Shown: positions 10,494 through 21,870 of the stretch, piece after piece
Position numbering within the stretch: position 1 is the stretch's first letter
How the letters are laid out: every line of letters starts with the position of its first letter
Notes under the pieces: model-generated
Told to the model about the DNA's origin: nothing
Databases searched by the model: none
What the model saw: the letters and a program-made list of their open reading frames with translations, nothing else
Position numbers and translations under genes: made by a program
Source: Elephas maximus indicus
Taxonomy: Eukaryota > Chordata > Mammalia > Proboscidea > Elephantidae
Direction of reading: 5' to 3'
NCBI RefSeq assembly: GCF_024166365.1
Contig: NC_064825.1
Location: 107,398,480 to 107,462,479, forward strand
Length of the DNA stretch: 64,000 nt

Positions 10494-10822
10494 CAGTGGT
10501 TGTTCAGTGATAGTCTGTGTGGGTAACCCAGTTAGATTTCTGGCCAATGTACCTTATGCATTGCCAGCACTGGTCTGTCAGTGGTAAATTCCTTGTAATG
10601 TTGCTGAACAGGTTTCAGAGGGGTTCCAGACTAAGATAGACTACAAAAAAATACCTAGGGATCATCCTCTGAAAACCAGCTAGTAAGAATCCTATGGATT
10701 ACAAGGGTTCAATCCCAAACAGATCATGCTGATGGTGCAGGACTAAGCACCTTTTTATTTCTTTGCGCTTGGGGTCACTGTGAATTCAGCACTAACTCAA
10801 AGACGTATAACAACAAAAAATG
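10494..10822 (+). repeat. tRNA-Gly/RTE SINE before OR8K5-like copy B
   Basis: The head (gttcagtgatag, then tttctggccaatg) matches a diverged tRNA-Gly-type gene. The body and the caacaaaaaa tail match the copy at 1-290. Its place relative to the OR start is the same in both duplicates. Confidence 0.8.
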
Positions 10823-10874
10823 CGAATTGTTTTTCCATTGTTTCTTCAAATGTTATAATTTGTTTAGAAAATAC

Positions 10875-10890
10875 TACTGTTTCTTCCCAG
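10875..10890 (+). promoter_or_regulatory. Splice acceptor of OR8K5-like copy B
   Basis: The tract actgtttcttcccag ends at 10890, 17 bases before the ATG. It corresponds to the acceptor of copy A. Confidence 0.75.
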
Positions 10891-10907
10891 AAGAGTAACT
10901 GGACCAG

Positions 10908-11831
10908 ATGGGCCAACAGAATCTAACAGTGTTCACTGAATTCATTCTAATGGGAGTCACAAGGCACCCTGAGCTGCAGCTCCCCCTTTTTGGCGTCTTT
11001 CTTATTATCTACATGATAACAGTAGTGGGAAACCTGGGGATGATCATCTTGACCAAGGTGGACTCCCACCTACACACACCTATGTATTTTTTCATCAGAC
11101 ACCTGGCCTTCATTGATCTTGGTACTTCTACCATCATTTGCCCCAAGGTGCTGGAAAATTTTGCTGTGGATCAAAGCACCATTTCCTATTATGCATGTGC
11201 CACACAGATGGCTTTCTTCATTTTGTTCATTGTCAGTGAACTTTTTATGCTGTCAGCCATGGCCTATGACCGCTACATGGCCATCTGTAACCCTCTGCTC
11301 TACAATGTTATCATGTCCCCAAGACGTTGTCATGTGCTCGTGGGTATTCCATACCTCTATAGTACTTTTCAGTCTCTGATGTTCACCATTAAGATTTTCA
11401 CATTGACCTTCTGTGGCTCTAATGTCATCAGTCATTTCTACTGTGATGATGTCCCCTTGATACCTATGCTCTGCACAAATGCACAAGAGGTACAGTTGTT
11501 GGTCATAATGTTTTCAGCATTTAATTTGATATCCTCCCTCGTGGTTGTCCTGCTGTCCTACCTGCTGATTCTGATAGCCATATTTCGAATGCATTCTGCT
11601 GAGGGCAGGAAAAAAGCTTTCTCCGCATGTGGTTCTCATCTGACAGTGGTGGTTGTGTTTTATGGAACTCTATTACTTGTGTATATGCAACCCAAATCTG
11701 CTCACTCATATGATACTGACACAGTGGCCTCTGTGTTTTACACTTTGGTCATCCCCATGCTTAACCCTTTGATATACAGCTTAAGAAACAAAGAGGTAAA
11801 AGATGCGTTCCACAGAGTTTTTAAAAACTGA
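10908..11831 (+). CDS. OR8K5: Olfactory receptor, OR8K5-like, copy B
   Basis: This is an intact 307-residue class II odorant receptor, a tandem paralogue of the gene at 398-1339. GN at 41-42, TPMYFF at 57-62, cysteines 97, 169, 179 and 189, and PMLNPLIYSLRN at 283-294 are all present. The length and the VFKN end resemble human OR8K5 (from memory, ending FEN). Two motif positions depart from the usual OR consensus: MAYDRYMAIC at 118-127 (valine to methionine) and KAFSACGSH at 236-244 (threonine to alanine). The TM3-TM5 region, where odorants bind, holds many of the differences from copy A. The start is supported by the acceptor at 10890 and by alignment with copy A. Downstream, AATAAA at 12121 aligns with the poly(A) signal of copy A. 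It could be either the true OR8K5 orthologue or the derived copy. Confidence 0.96.
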   Translation: MGQQNLTVFTEFILMGVTRHPELQLPLFGVFLIIYMITVVGNLGMIILTKVDSHLHTPMYFFIRHLAFIDLGTSTIICPKVLENFAVDQSTISYYACATQMAFFILFIVSELFMLSAMAYDRYMAICNPLLYNVIMSPRRCHVLVGIPYLYSTFQSLMFTIKIFTLTFCGSNVISHFYCDDVPLIPMLCTNAQEVQLLVIMFSAFNLISSLVVVLLSYLLILIAIFRMHSAEGRKKAFSACGSHLTVVVVFYGTLLLVYMQPKSAHSYDTDTVASVFYTLVIPMLNPLIYSLRNKEVKDAFHRVFKN

Positions 11832-12800
11832 TGCCAGCTTTGTATTTAATACTCGATATTGAACCTTGTTTCAGTAAACAATGCCAAAGGTAATATCATT
11901 TGACAATATTTCTTATAGATATAAATGTATTCTCTTTGGTTCCAAAGCAAAGACTAATTATAAATCCTAGACAGACTTTTTTTTAGATTATACTCAGACA
12001 AACCAATCCTATTTTAGATGTCACCTCCCCAACATTCCTTGCTTCCTGTTCATTGATTACTTATGTGATTTCATAGACCCTCATACTTCTACAATGATTA
12101 TATTTATTACACTCTTAATCAATAAAATATGTGTTTGTTTCTGTCAGTTTTTCTAAGGATAAGGATCTTCTCAATCTTTTTTCTATTCCGTTTTCTAAGC
12201 CTAAAGCAACCGTGTAAACAATGTTGGAGACAAAGGGTTATCTGTGTTACAATTAACACATGAAAATTTTATTTGTCCTTTCGTTATCAGTCAATTCTGT
12301 TGTGAAAATAAATTCTTAACACTGATGAACTAAAATGTGTGAATTTGACTAGATGATTTTTATTTCTTAGCATTTAATATGATTTCTTTTGTCCTTAGAT
12401 AACTAGTGTCTTACATGTTGATTCTCATGGCCAACTTATGGAAAAAAGAAAAGAATGGATAATGCAAAGTGAATTAAAACAGAGAGGATGACAATAGGAA
12501 GAAGGGAAAACTAGAACTCTGTTGGGAAAGACTAAAAGATTTATTAAACATTATAACTAATAGACAGCATGAAGATGAAAAGTATTATAAGAATGAAGAG
12601 AAAATATTGATATATTTCTAATTCTTATTTTCAATGGATTGGAACATGTTATACTGGTAAAAAAGAAAGAACAGCACGTTAAATGGGCACATTACTCTTG
12701 GATGATTTTTTTTTTTTTTTTGCTGAATACCCACGTATCTTGTTAAATGCATTATGTGGAAGATGGTGCCATTAATTAACAGAGAAAGTATAAAAAGATA
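11832..12800 (+). other. 3' flank of OR8K5-like copy B
   Basis: The first ~560 bases align with the copy A flank, including AATAAA at 12121-12126. From about 12400 the sequence has no counterpart in copy A until about 13205. No gene is visible. A T16 run lies near 12705. Confidence 0.6.
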
Positions 12801-12944
12801 AAACCAAATAAACCAAACCCACTGCCATCCACTCAATTCTGACTCATAGCCACCCTATAGGACAGAGTAGAATTGCCCCGTAGTTTATAAACAACAGCTG
12901 GTGATTAGCAGCCAAAAGCTTATCCACTGCACCACCAGAGCTCC
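12801..12944 (-). repeat. AfroSINE, minus
   Basis: aaaccaaacccactgccatc, then gaattgccccgtag and the reversed head ending accaccagagctcc. It is absent from copy A, lying in the segment that A lacks. Confidence 0.9.
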
Positions 12945-13309
12945 AAAAAGATAGCAGGCAAATTTTACTGAAATACATATCATACTAAAATAAAGTACAT
13001 TTTTTACATTATTTTGTGCTTATTCACTAGAAATAAAATTATATCATTCCAAATTCTTGTTCTCTTCAAAGAAACAACAACAACCAAAAGGAAACTTTCT
13101 GTATTCAATGGTTTCTTCATCTTAGTCAAGTAATTTAAGAGGATAATTACAAGGAAAAATTCTCATCAAGCACTGTAATTTACGCAATGCATAGATGAAA
13201 CTCTTTTGTCATAGATAATGCCCTAATAAGATATTTTAAACTGTTAAATAAAAAAATAGTAAACAAACATTTAAATAAATTTTACCATAATGGCATAATA
13301 CCAACAGTA

Positions 13310-14495
13310 CTTATCTATTAATTTTTATTTTGCTTTTGCTGACATTTGGACCAAAAAGAGGAATTAAAAACCAAAATATAATGATACTGGCTTTTATATT
13401 TGCCCATGCATTTGTCTTTGCCAGTTAGTTTTACTTATTTCTTTGTATCATTTTGAGTTACTGTCTAGTGTTCATTCATTTGATCCCAAAGGACTACCTT
13501 TATTTTAAGATAATTTTCTCAGATACGAAATTCTTGGTTGAAAATTTCTTCCCAGCACTTTAAATACATCATCTCACTACCTTTTAACCTCCATGCTTTC
13601 TGAGAAGAATAAACTGTTAATCTTAGTGAGATTCATTGTATGTGATCAGTTGCTACTCACTTGCAATATTCAAGAGTCTCCTTTGTCTTTGACTTTGATT
13701 GTTTGATTATAATTTGTCTAAACATGAGTATCTTTGTGTTTATCGTACTTGATTACTTTAGCTCTTGGTTATGCAGATTCATGTATTTTATCCAAGTTTA
13801 TAAGTTTTGAGCCATTATTTTTTCAAATGTTTTTCTGTTTCTTTTTCTCTCCTTATCTTCTGGGGCTCCCATTATGTACATGCTGGTACACTTAATAGTT
13901 TACTACAGGTCTCTTAGGCCATGTAAATTTTTCTTTATTCATTTTTTTTTCTGCTCCTCAGGTTGGGAAATCTCAATCAATGTTTCATTTCATTTCAGTT
14001 ATTACACTTTATACCTCCATTATTTCTCTATCATAATTTTGTTGATATTCTCTATTTGTTGAAGCATAGTTATCCTGGTTCTCTTCAGTTTTTTACCCAC
14101 AATTTTCTTTAGCTCACTGAACTTATTTAAGACAGTTTATTAACAATCTTTGTATAGTAAGTCCAACATATGTTTCCTTAGGGATAGACCAAAAAAACCA
14201 ACCCACTGTCACTGAGTTGGTTCCAACTCATAGCAACCCTACAGGACAGAGTAGAACTACCCTGTAGAGTTTCCAAGGAGTGCCTTATGGATTCGAACTG
14301 CCAACCTTTTGGTTAGCAGCCATAGCACTTAACCACTAAACCGCCAGGGTTTCCTTCCTCAGGGATAGTTTCTGTTAATTTCTTTCTTTCTTTTTTGCCC
14401 TATGAATGGGCCATTGTTTGTTTCTTTGCAGGATTCATGATTTTGTTTTGGAAATGAGGCACATTGGATGTTATACTGTGGCAACTCCGGAAACT
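13310..14495 (-). repeat. Old L1, minus strand (copy B), split by an AfroSINE
   Basis: The first 500 bases align with 3160-3640 of copy A. The rest continues as an L1M-type sequence read backwards, on both sides of the SINE at 14188-14354. Near 14495 it changes to a plus-strand L1. Confidence 0.65.
14188..14354 (-). repeat. AfroSINE, minus
   Basis: aaaaccaacccactgtcact through agagtttccaaggagtgcct to aaaccgccagggtttcc. The flanking words ccttagggata and ccttcctcagggata suggest a TSD with slight divergence. Confidence 0.9.
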
Positions 14496-14496
14496 A

Positions 14497-15581
14497 TAAA
14501 ACATTGGTGAATGTAATTAAAGAATATCTAATTAAATGGAAAGACATCCTGTCTTCATGGAATGGAAACAATATTGTTAAGATGTCTTTTCTACCCAAAG
14601 AAATCTGCAGGTATGATGTAATCCCCATCAAAATTCTAAGACTTTTTTCAGAAATGGAAAAGACGATCCTCAAATTCAAATGAAATTGCAAGGATTCCTC
14701 TCTTAGTTTATCTAGTGGTGCTATAACAGAAATGCCACAAGTAGATGGCTTTAACAAAGAGAAATTTATTCTCTCACAGTTTAGGAGGCTAGAAGTATGA
14801 ATTCAGGGTGTCAGCTACAGGGGAAGACTTTCTATCTCTGTTGGTTCTGGGGGAAGGTACTTGTCATCAGTCTTCCCCTGGTCTAGGAGCTTCTCAGCAC
14901 AGGAGCCCTGGGTCCAAGGGATGCACACTGCTTTTGGCACTAGATTCTTGGAGGTATAAAGTCCTCCTGTCTCACTGCTAGCTTCTGTCTTTTACAACTC
15001 AGAAGAGATTAACTCAAGATACAACCTAGTCTTTTAAGTTGAGTCCCGCCTCATTAACATAACTGCCTCTAATCCTGCCTCATTAACACCAAAGAGGTAG
15101 GATTTACAACACATTGCAAAATCGCATCAGATGACAAAATGGTGGACTATCACACAACACTGAGAATCATGGACACGACACACATTTTTGTAGGACACAA
15201 TTCAAACCATAACAGTCCCCAAATAACCAAAACTATCTTAAAAAGTAAAAACAACATAAGAGGACTCACCTTTCTTGATTTCAAAACTTATACAGTGGTA
15301 TTAGTTTCAGCATAGACTTATAGGCCAATAAAATAGATTTGAGAATCCAGAAATAAATCCATACATGTATGACCAACTGATTTTTGATAAAATTACCAAA
15401 TCCATTCAATATGGAGAAAAGAGTCTCTTCAACAAATAGTGATTGGACAACTGATCTCCAAGTGCAAAAGAATGAAGTGGAACCCACACCTCACACCATA
15501 TAAAAAAATTAATTCAAAATGGGTCAGTGACTTAAATATAAAAATACAACCCTTAGAAGAAAAACATGGGGCTTAAATTTT
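14497..15581 (+). repeat. Old L1 ORF2 3' part, plus, split by an LTR and a young L1
   Basis: It has L1M-type ORF2 text (aactataaaacattggtgaa, later atacatgtatgaccaactga). It is interrupted by the LTR at 14700-15214 and by the young L1 at 15596-23411. It resumes at 23426 and runs to about 23510 (gacttcatcaaaaattttaa). Confidence 0.7.
14700..15214 (-). repeat. MaLR LTR, minus strand
   Basis: A continuous relative of the split LTR at 1972-3147, inserted in the old L1. On the minus strand it begins TGTTATGG. It is a non-coding fossil of moderate age, younger than the L1 it interrupts. Confidence 0.75.
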
Positions 15582-15607
15582 ATGACCTTGTTTTTTTTTT
15601 TTTTTTT

Positions 15608-16602
15608 AAATAACTTTTACCGAGCTTCAAGCGAACGTTTACAGATCAAGTCAGACTGTCACGTATAAGTTTATATACATCTTACTCTGTACTCCCACTT
15701 GCTCCCCCCTAATGAGTCAGCCCTTCCAGTCTCTCCTTTTGTGACACTTTTGCCTGCTTCCAACTCTCTCTATACTCCCATCCCCCCTCCAGACAGGAGA
15801 TGCCAACACAGTCTCAAGTGTCCACCTGATATAATTAGCTCACTCTTCATCAGCATCTCTCTCCTACCCACTGTCCAGTCCCTTTCATGTCTGATGAGTT
15901 GTCTTCAGGGATGGTTCCTGTCCTGGGCCAACAGAAGGTTTGGGGACAATGACCACCGGGATTCCTCTAGTCTCAGTCAGACCATTAAGTATGGTCTTTT
16001 TATGAGAATTTGGGGTCTGCATCCCACTGATCTCCTGTTCCCTCAGGGGTTCTCTGTTGTGCTCCTTGTCAGGGCAGTCATCGATTGTGGCCGGGCACCA
16101 ACTAGTTCTTCTGGTCTCAGGATGAGGTAGGTCTCTGGTTCATGTGGCCCTTTCTGTCTCTTGGGCTCTTAGTTGTTGTGTGACCTTGGTGTTCTTCATT
16201 CTCCTTTGCTACAGGTGGGTTGAGACCAATTGATGCATCTTAGATGGCCACTTGTTAGCATTTAAAACCCCAGACACCACATTTCAAAGTGGGATGCAGA
16301 ATATTTTCGTAATAGACTTATTTTGCCAATTGACTTAGAAGTTCCCTTAAACCATGATCCCCAAACCCCCGCCATTGCACTGCTGACCTTTGAAGCATTC
16401 AGTTTATCCCAGAAACTTCTTTGTTTTTGGTCCAGTCCATTTGAGCTGACCTTCCATGTATTGAGTATTGTCCTTTCCTTCGCCTAAAGCAGTTCTTATC
16501 TACTAATTAATCAGTAAAAAACCCTCTGCCACCCTCCCTACCTCCCCCCCTCGTAACCACAAAAGTATGTGTTCTTCTCAGTTTAAACTATTTCTCAAGA
16601 TC
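15608..16602 (-). other. L1 3' UTR with antisense ORF
   Basis: A ~1-kb 3' UTR. The opposite (plus) strand carries an open frame of 143 codons at 15699-16130. A matching frame occurs antisense in the 3' UTR of the other young copy (52590-52955). Coding status is unproven; see findings. Confidence 0.7.
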
Positions 16603-19600
16603 TTATAATAGTGGTCTTATACAATATTTGTCCTTTTGCCTCTGACTAATTTCGCTCAGCATAATGCCTTCCAGGTTCCTCCATGTTATGAAATGTTTCA
16701 CAGATTCGTCTCTGTTCTTTATCGATGTGTAGTAATCCATTGTGTGAATATACCACAATTTATTAACCCATTCATCCGTTGATGGACACCTTGGTTGCTT
16801 CCAGCTTTTTGCTATTGTAAACAGAGATACAATAAACATGGGTGTGCATATATCTGTTTGTGTGAAGGCTCTTATTTCTCTAGGGTATATTCCAAGGAGT
16901 TGCATTTCTGGGTTGTATGGTAGTTCTATTTCTAACTGTTTGAGATAACGCCAGATAGATTTCCAAAGTAGTTGTATCATTCTACATTCCCACCAGCAGT
17001 ATATAAGAGTTCCAATCTCTCCGCAGCCTCTCCAACATTTATTATTTTGTGTTTTTTGGATTAATGCCAGCCTTGCTGGAGTGAGATGGAATCTCACCGT
17101 GGTTTTAATTTGCATTGCTCGATCGAGAGCATTTTCTCACGTATCTGTTAGCTGCCTGAATATCTTCTTTAGTGAAGTGTGTGTTCATATCCTTTGCCCA
17201 CTTCTTGATTGGTTGTTTGTCTTTTTGTGGTTGAGTTTTGACAGAATCATATAGATTTTAGAGATCAGGCGCTGGTCGGAGATGTCATAGCTGAAAATTC
17301 TTTCCCAGTCTGTAGGTGGTCTTTTTACTCTTTTGGTGAAGTCTTTAGACGAGCATAGGTGTTTGATTTTTAGGAGCTCCCAGTTATCTGGTTTCTCTTC
17401 GTCATTTTTGGTTATGTTTTGTATTGTGTTTACGCCTTGTATTAGGGCACCTAAGGTGGTCCCTATTTTTTCTTCCTTAATCTTTATCGTTTTAGTCTTT
17501 ATGTGTAGGTCTTTGATCCACTTGGAGTTAGTTTTTGTGCATGGTGTGAGGTATGGGTCCTGTTTCATTTTTTTGCAAATGGATATCCAGTTATGCCAGC
17601 ACCATTTGTTAAAAAGACTATCTTTTCCCCAATTAACTGACACTGGGCCTTTGTCAAATATCAGCTGCTCATATGTGGATGAATTTATATCTGGGTTCTC
17701 AATTCGTTCCATTGGTCTATGTGCCTGCTGTTGTACCAGTACCAGGCTGTTTTGACTACTGTGGCTCTATAACAGCTTCTGAAATCAGGTAGAGTGGGGC
17801 CTCCCACTTTCTTCTTCTTTTTCAGTAATGCTTTGCATATCCGAGGCTTCTTTCCCTTCCATATGAAGCTGGTGATTTGTTTCTCTATCACCTTAAAAAA
17901 TGACATTGGAATTTGGATCGGAAGTGCATTGTATGTATAGATGGCTTTTGGTAGAATAGACATTTTTACTATGTTAAGTCTTCCTATCCATGAGCAAGGT
18001 ATGTTTTTCCACTTAATTATGTCCTTTTTAATTTCTTGTAGTAGAGATTTGTAGTTTTCTTTGTATTGGTTTTTTACATCCTTGGTAAGATTTATTCCTA
18101 AGTATTTCATCTTCTTGGGGGCTGCTGTGAATGGTATTGATTTGGTTATTTCCTCTTTGATGTTCTTTTTGTTGATGTAGAGGAATCCAAGTGATTTTTG
18201 TATGTTTATCTTATAACCTGAGACTCTGCCAAACACTTCTATTACTTTCAGTAGTTTTCTGGAGGATTCCTTAGGGTTTTCTGTGTATAAGATCATGTCG
18301 TCTGCAAATAGAGATAATTTTACTTCCTCCTTGCCAATCCAGATGCCGTTTATTTCTTTGTCTAGCCTAATTGCTCTGGCTAGGACTTCTAGCACAATGT
18401 TGAATAAGAGCGGTGATAAAGGGCATCCTTGTCTGGTTCCCGTTCTCAAGGGAAATGCTTTCAGGTTCTCTCCATTTAGAGTGATATTGGCTGGTGGCTT
18501 TGCATAGATGCCCTTTATTATGTTGAGGAATTTTCCTTCAATTCCTATTTTGGTAAGAGTTTTTATCATGAATGGGTTTTGGACTTTGTCAAATGCCTTT
18601 TCTGCATCAATTGATAAGATCATGTGGTTTTTGTCTTTTGTTTTATTTATGTGGTGGATTACATTAATGGTTTTTCTAATATTAAACCAGCCTTGCATAC
18701 CTGGTATAAATCCCACTTGGTCGTGGTGAATTATTTTTTTGATATGTTGTTGAATTCTATTGGCTAGAATTTTGTTGAGGATTTTTGTATCTATGTTCAT
18801 GAGGGATATAGGTCTATAATTTTCTTTTTTTGTAATGTCTTTACCTGGTTTTGGTATCAGGGAGATGGTGGCTTCATAGAATGAGTTGGGTAGTATTCCA
18901 TCATTTTCTATGCTTTGAAATACCTTCAGTAGTAGTGGTGTTAACTCTTCTCTGAAAGTTTGTTAGAACTCTGCAGTGAAGCCATCCGGGCCAGGGCTTT
19001 TTTTTGTTGGGAGTTTTTTGATTACCGTTTCAATCTCTTTTTTTGTTATGGGTCTATTTAGTTGTTCTACTTCTGAATGTGTTAGTTTAGGTAGGTAGTG
19101 TTTTTCCAGGAATTCATCCATTTCTTCTAGGTTTGCAAATTTGTTAGAGTACAATTTTTCATAATAATCTGATGTGATTCTTTTAATTTCAGTTGGGTCT
19201 GTTGTGATGTGGCCCTTCTCATTTCTTATTCGGGTTATTTGTTTCCTTTCCTGTATTTCTTTAGTCAGCCTGGCCAATGGTTTATCAATTTTGTTAATTT
19301 TTTCAAAGAACCAGCTTTTGGCTTTGTTAATTCTTTCAATTGTTTTTCTGTTCTCTAATTCATTTAGTTCAGCTCTAATTTTTATTATTTGTTTTCTTCT
19401 GGTGCCTGATGGATTCTTTTGTTGCTCACTTTCTATTTGTTCAAGTTGTAGGGACAGTTCTCTGATTTTGGCTCTTTCTTCTTTTTGTATGTGTGCATTT
19501 ATCGATATAAATTGGCCTCTGAGCACTGCTTTTGCTGTGCCCCAGAAGTTTTGATAGGAAGTATTTTCATTCTCGTTGTGTTCTATGAATTTCCTTATTC

Positions 19601-20405
19601 CCTCCTTGATGGCTTCTATAACCCAGTCTTTTTTCAGGAGGGTATTGTTCAGTTTCCAAGTATTTGATTTCCTTTCCCTTTTTTTTCTGTTATTGATTTC
19701 TACTTTTATTGCCTTGTGGTCTGAGAAGATGCTTTGTAATATTTTGATGTTTTGGATTCTGCAAAGGTTTGTTTTATGACCTAATATGTGGTCTATTCTA
19801 GAGAATGTTCCATGTGCGCTAGAAAAAAAAGTATACTTTGCAGCAGTTGGGTGGAGGTTTCTGTATAAGCCAATGAAGTCAAGTTGGTTGATTGTTGTAA
19901 TTTGGTCTTCCCTGTCTCTATTGAGCTTCTTACTGGATGTCCTGTCCTTCTCCGAAAGTGGTGTGTTGAAGTCTCCTACTATAATTGTGGAGGTGTCTAT
20001 CTCACTTTTCAGTTCTGTTAAAATTTGATTTATGTATCTTGCAGCCCTGTCATTGGGTGCATAAATATTTAATATGGTTATATCTTCCTGATCAATTGTC
20101 CCTTTTATCATTATGTAGTCTCCTTCTTTATCCTTTGTGGTGGATTTAAGTCTAAAGTCTATTTTGTCAGAAATTAATATTGCTACTCCTCTTCTTTTTT
20201 GCTTATTGTTTGCTTGGTATGTTTTTTTCCATCCTTTGAGTTTTAGTTTGTTTCTGTCTCTAAGTCTAAGGTGTGTCTCTTGTAGGCAGCATATAGACGG
20301 ATCGTGTTTCTTTATGCAGTCCGAGACTCTCTGTCTCTTTATTGGTGCATTTAGTCCATTTACATTCAGCGTAATTATAGATAAATAAGTGTTTAGTGTT
20401 GTCAT
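16603..20405 (-). pseudogene. L1 ORF2 (endonuclease/reverse transcriptase), lightly broken
   Basis: The protein starts [19 protein letters not shown]. It has the apurinic-type endonuclease ([19 protein letters not shown]), the reverse transcriptase (FADDM near 18292-18310) and the C-terminal cysteine motif [11 protein letters not shown]. Breaks are a TAA at 18963-18965 where the sister copy reads TAC, single-base losses near 17701 and 17209, and a short loss of about 14-15 bases near 17125. Between these the reading frame is retained, about 1270 codons in all, the usual L1 ORF2 size. Confidence 0.92.
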
Positions 20406-20838
20406 TTTGATGCCTTTTTATCTGTGTTGTTCACAATTTCATTTTTCCACTTACTTTTTTGTGCTGAGACGTTTTTCTTATTAAATTGTGAGATCCTCAT
20501 TTTTGTAGTGTTTGACTTTATGTTAGTTGAGTCGTTACGTTTTTCTTGGCTTTTATCTTGAGTTATGGAGTTTTTATACCTCTTTGTGGTTACCTTAATA
20601 TTTACTCCTATTTTTCTAAGTAAAAAGCTAACTTGTATTGTCCTATATCGCCTTGTATCACTCTCCATATGGCAGTTCTATGCCACCTATTGTGATCTTT
20701 TACATATTGACATCAATGATTCCCTGTTATGAGCATTTTTTTTTTTTAATTAACCTTAATTTGTTTTTGTGATTTCCCTATTTGAGTTGATATCAGGATG
20801 TTCTGTTTTGTGACCTTGTGTTGTGCTGGTATCTGATA

Positions 20839-21870
20839 TTATTGGTTTTCTGACCAAACAATATCCTTTAGTATTTCTTGTAGCTTTGGTTTGGTTTTTG
20901 CAAATTCTCTAAGCTTGAGTTTATCTGTAAATATCTTAATTTCGCCTTCATATTTCAGAGAGAGTTTTGCTGGAGATATGATCCTTGGTTGGCAGTTTTT
21001 CTCCTTCAGTGCTCTGTATATGTCATCCCATTGCCTTCTTGCCTGCATGGTTTCTGCTGAGTAGTCTGAACTTATTCTTATTGATTCTCCCTTGAAGGAA
21101 ACCTTTCTTTTATCCCTGGCTGCTTTTAAAATTTTCTCTTTATCTTTGGTTTTGGCAAGTTTGATGATAATATGTCTCAGTGTTTTTCTTTTTGTATCAA
21201 TCTTAAATGGGGTTCAATGAGCATCTTGGATAGATATCCTCTCGTCTTTCATGATGTCAGGGAAGTTTTCTGTCCGCAGATCTTCAACTATTCTCTCTGT
21301 GTTTTCTGTCCTCCCTCCCTGTTCTGGGACTCCAATCACATGCAAGTTATCCTTCTTGATAGAGTCCCACGTGATTCTTAGGGTTTCTTCATTTTTTTTA
21401 ATTCTTTTATCTGATTTTTTTTCAGCTATGGTGGTGTTAATTCCCTGGTCCTGCAGATGTCCCACTCTGCATTCTAATTGCTCGAGTCTGCTCCTCTGAC
21501 TTCCTATTGTGTTGTCTAATTCTGTAATTTTATTGTTAATCTTTTGGATTTCTACATGCTGTCTCTCTATGGATTCTTGCAACTTATTAATTTTTCCACT
21601 ATGTTCTTGAATAATCTTTTTGAGTTCTTCAACAGTTTTATCAGTGTGTTCCTTGGCTTTTTCTGCAGTTTGCCTTATTTCATTTCTGAGGTCATCCCTG
21701 ATGTCTTGAAGCATTCTGTAAATTAGTTTTTTATATTCTGTATCTGATAATGCCAGGATTGTGTCTTCGTTTGGGAAAGATTTTGATTCTTTTGTTTGGG
21801 GGGTTGTAGAAGCTGTCATGGTCTGCTTCTTTATGTGGTTTGATATCGACTGCTGTCTCCAAGCCATCAC
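20839..21870 (-). pseudogene. L1 ORF1 (RNA-binding chaperone), one nonsense codon
   Basis: The 343-codon frame begins MMAWRQQSISNHIKKQTM. It has a coiled-coil region (EEHSGKINKLQESIERQ-like heptads, residues ~70-140), then the RRM and C-terminal domain (RISSDYSAETMQARRQWDD). Only one in-frame stop interrupts it: TGA at 21214-21216, where the copy at 46784 has CGA. That is a typical CpG decay. The frame is open on both sides. ORF1p coats L1 RNA in the retrotransposition complex. Confidence 0.92.

Noticed and set aside
17333-20388. Series of plus-strand ORFs up to 140 codons (17333, 18283, 19174, 19786, 20137)
   Set aside because: They lie antisense to L1 ORF2 on the minus strand, and their frames are shadows of that coding sequence.
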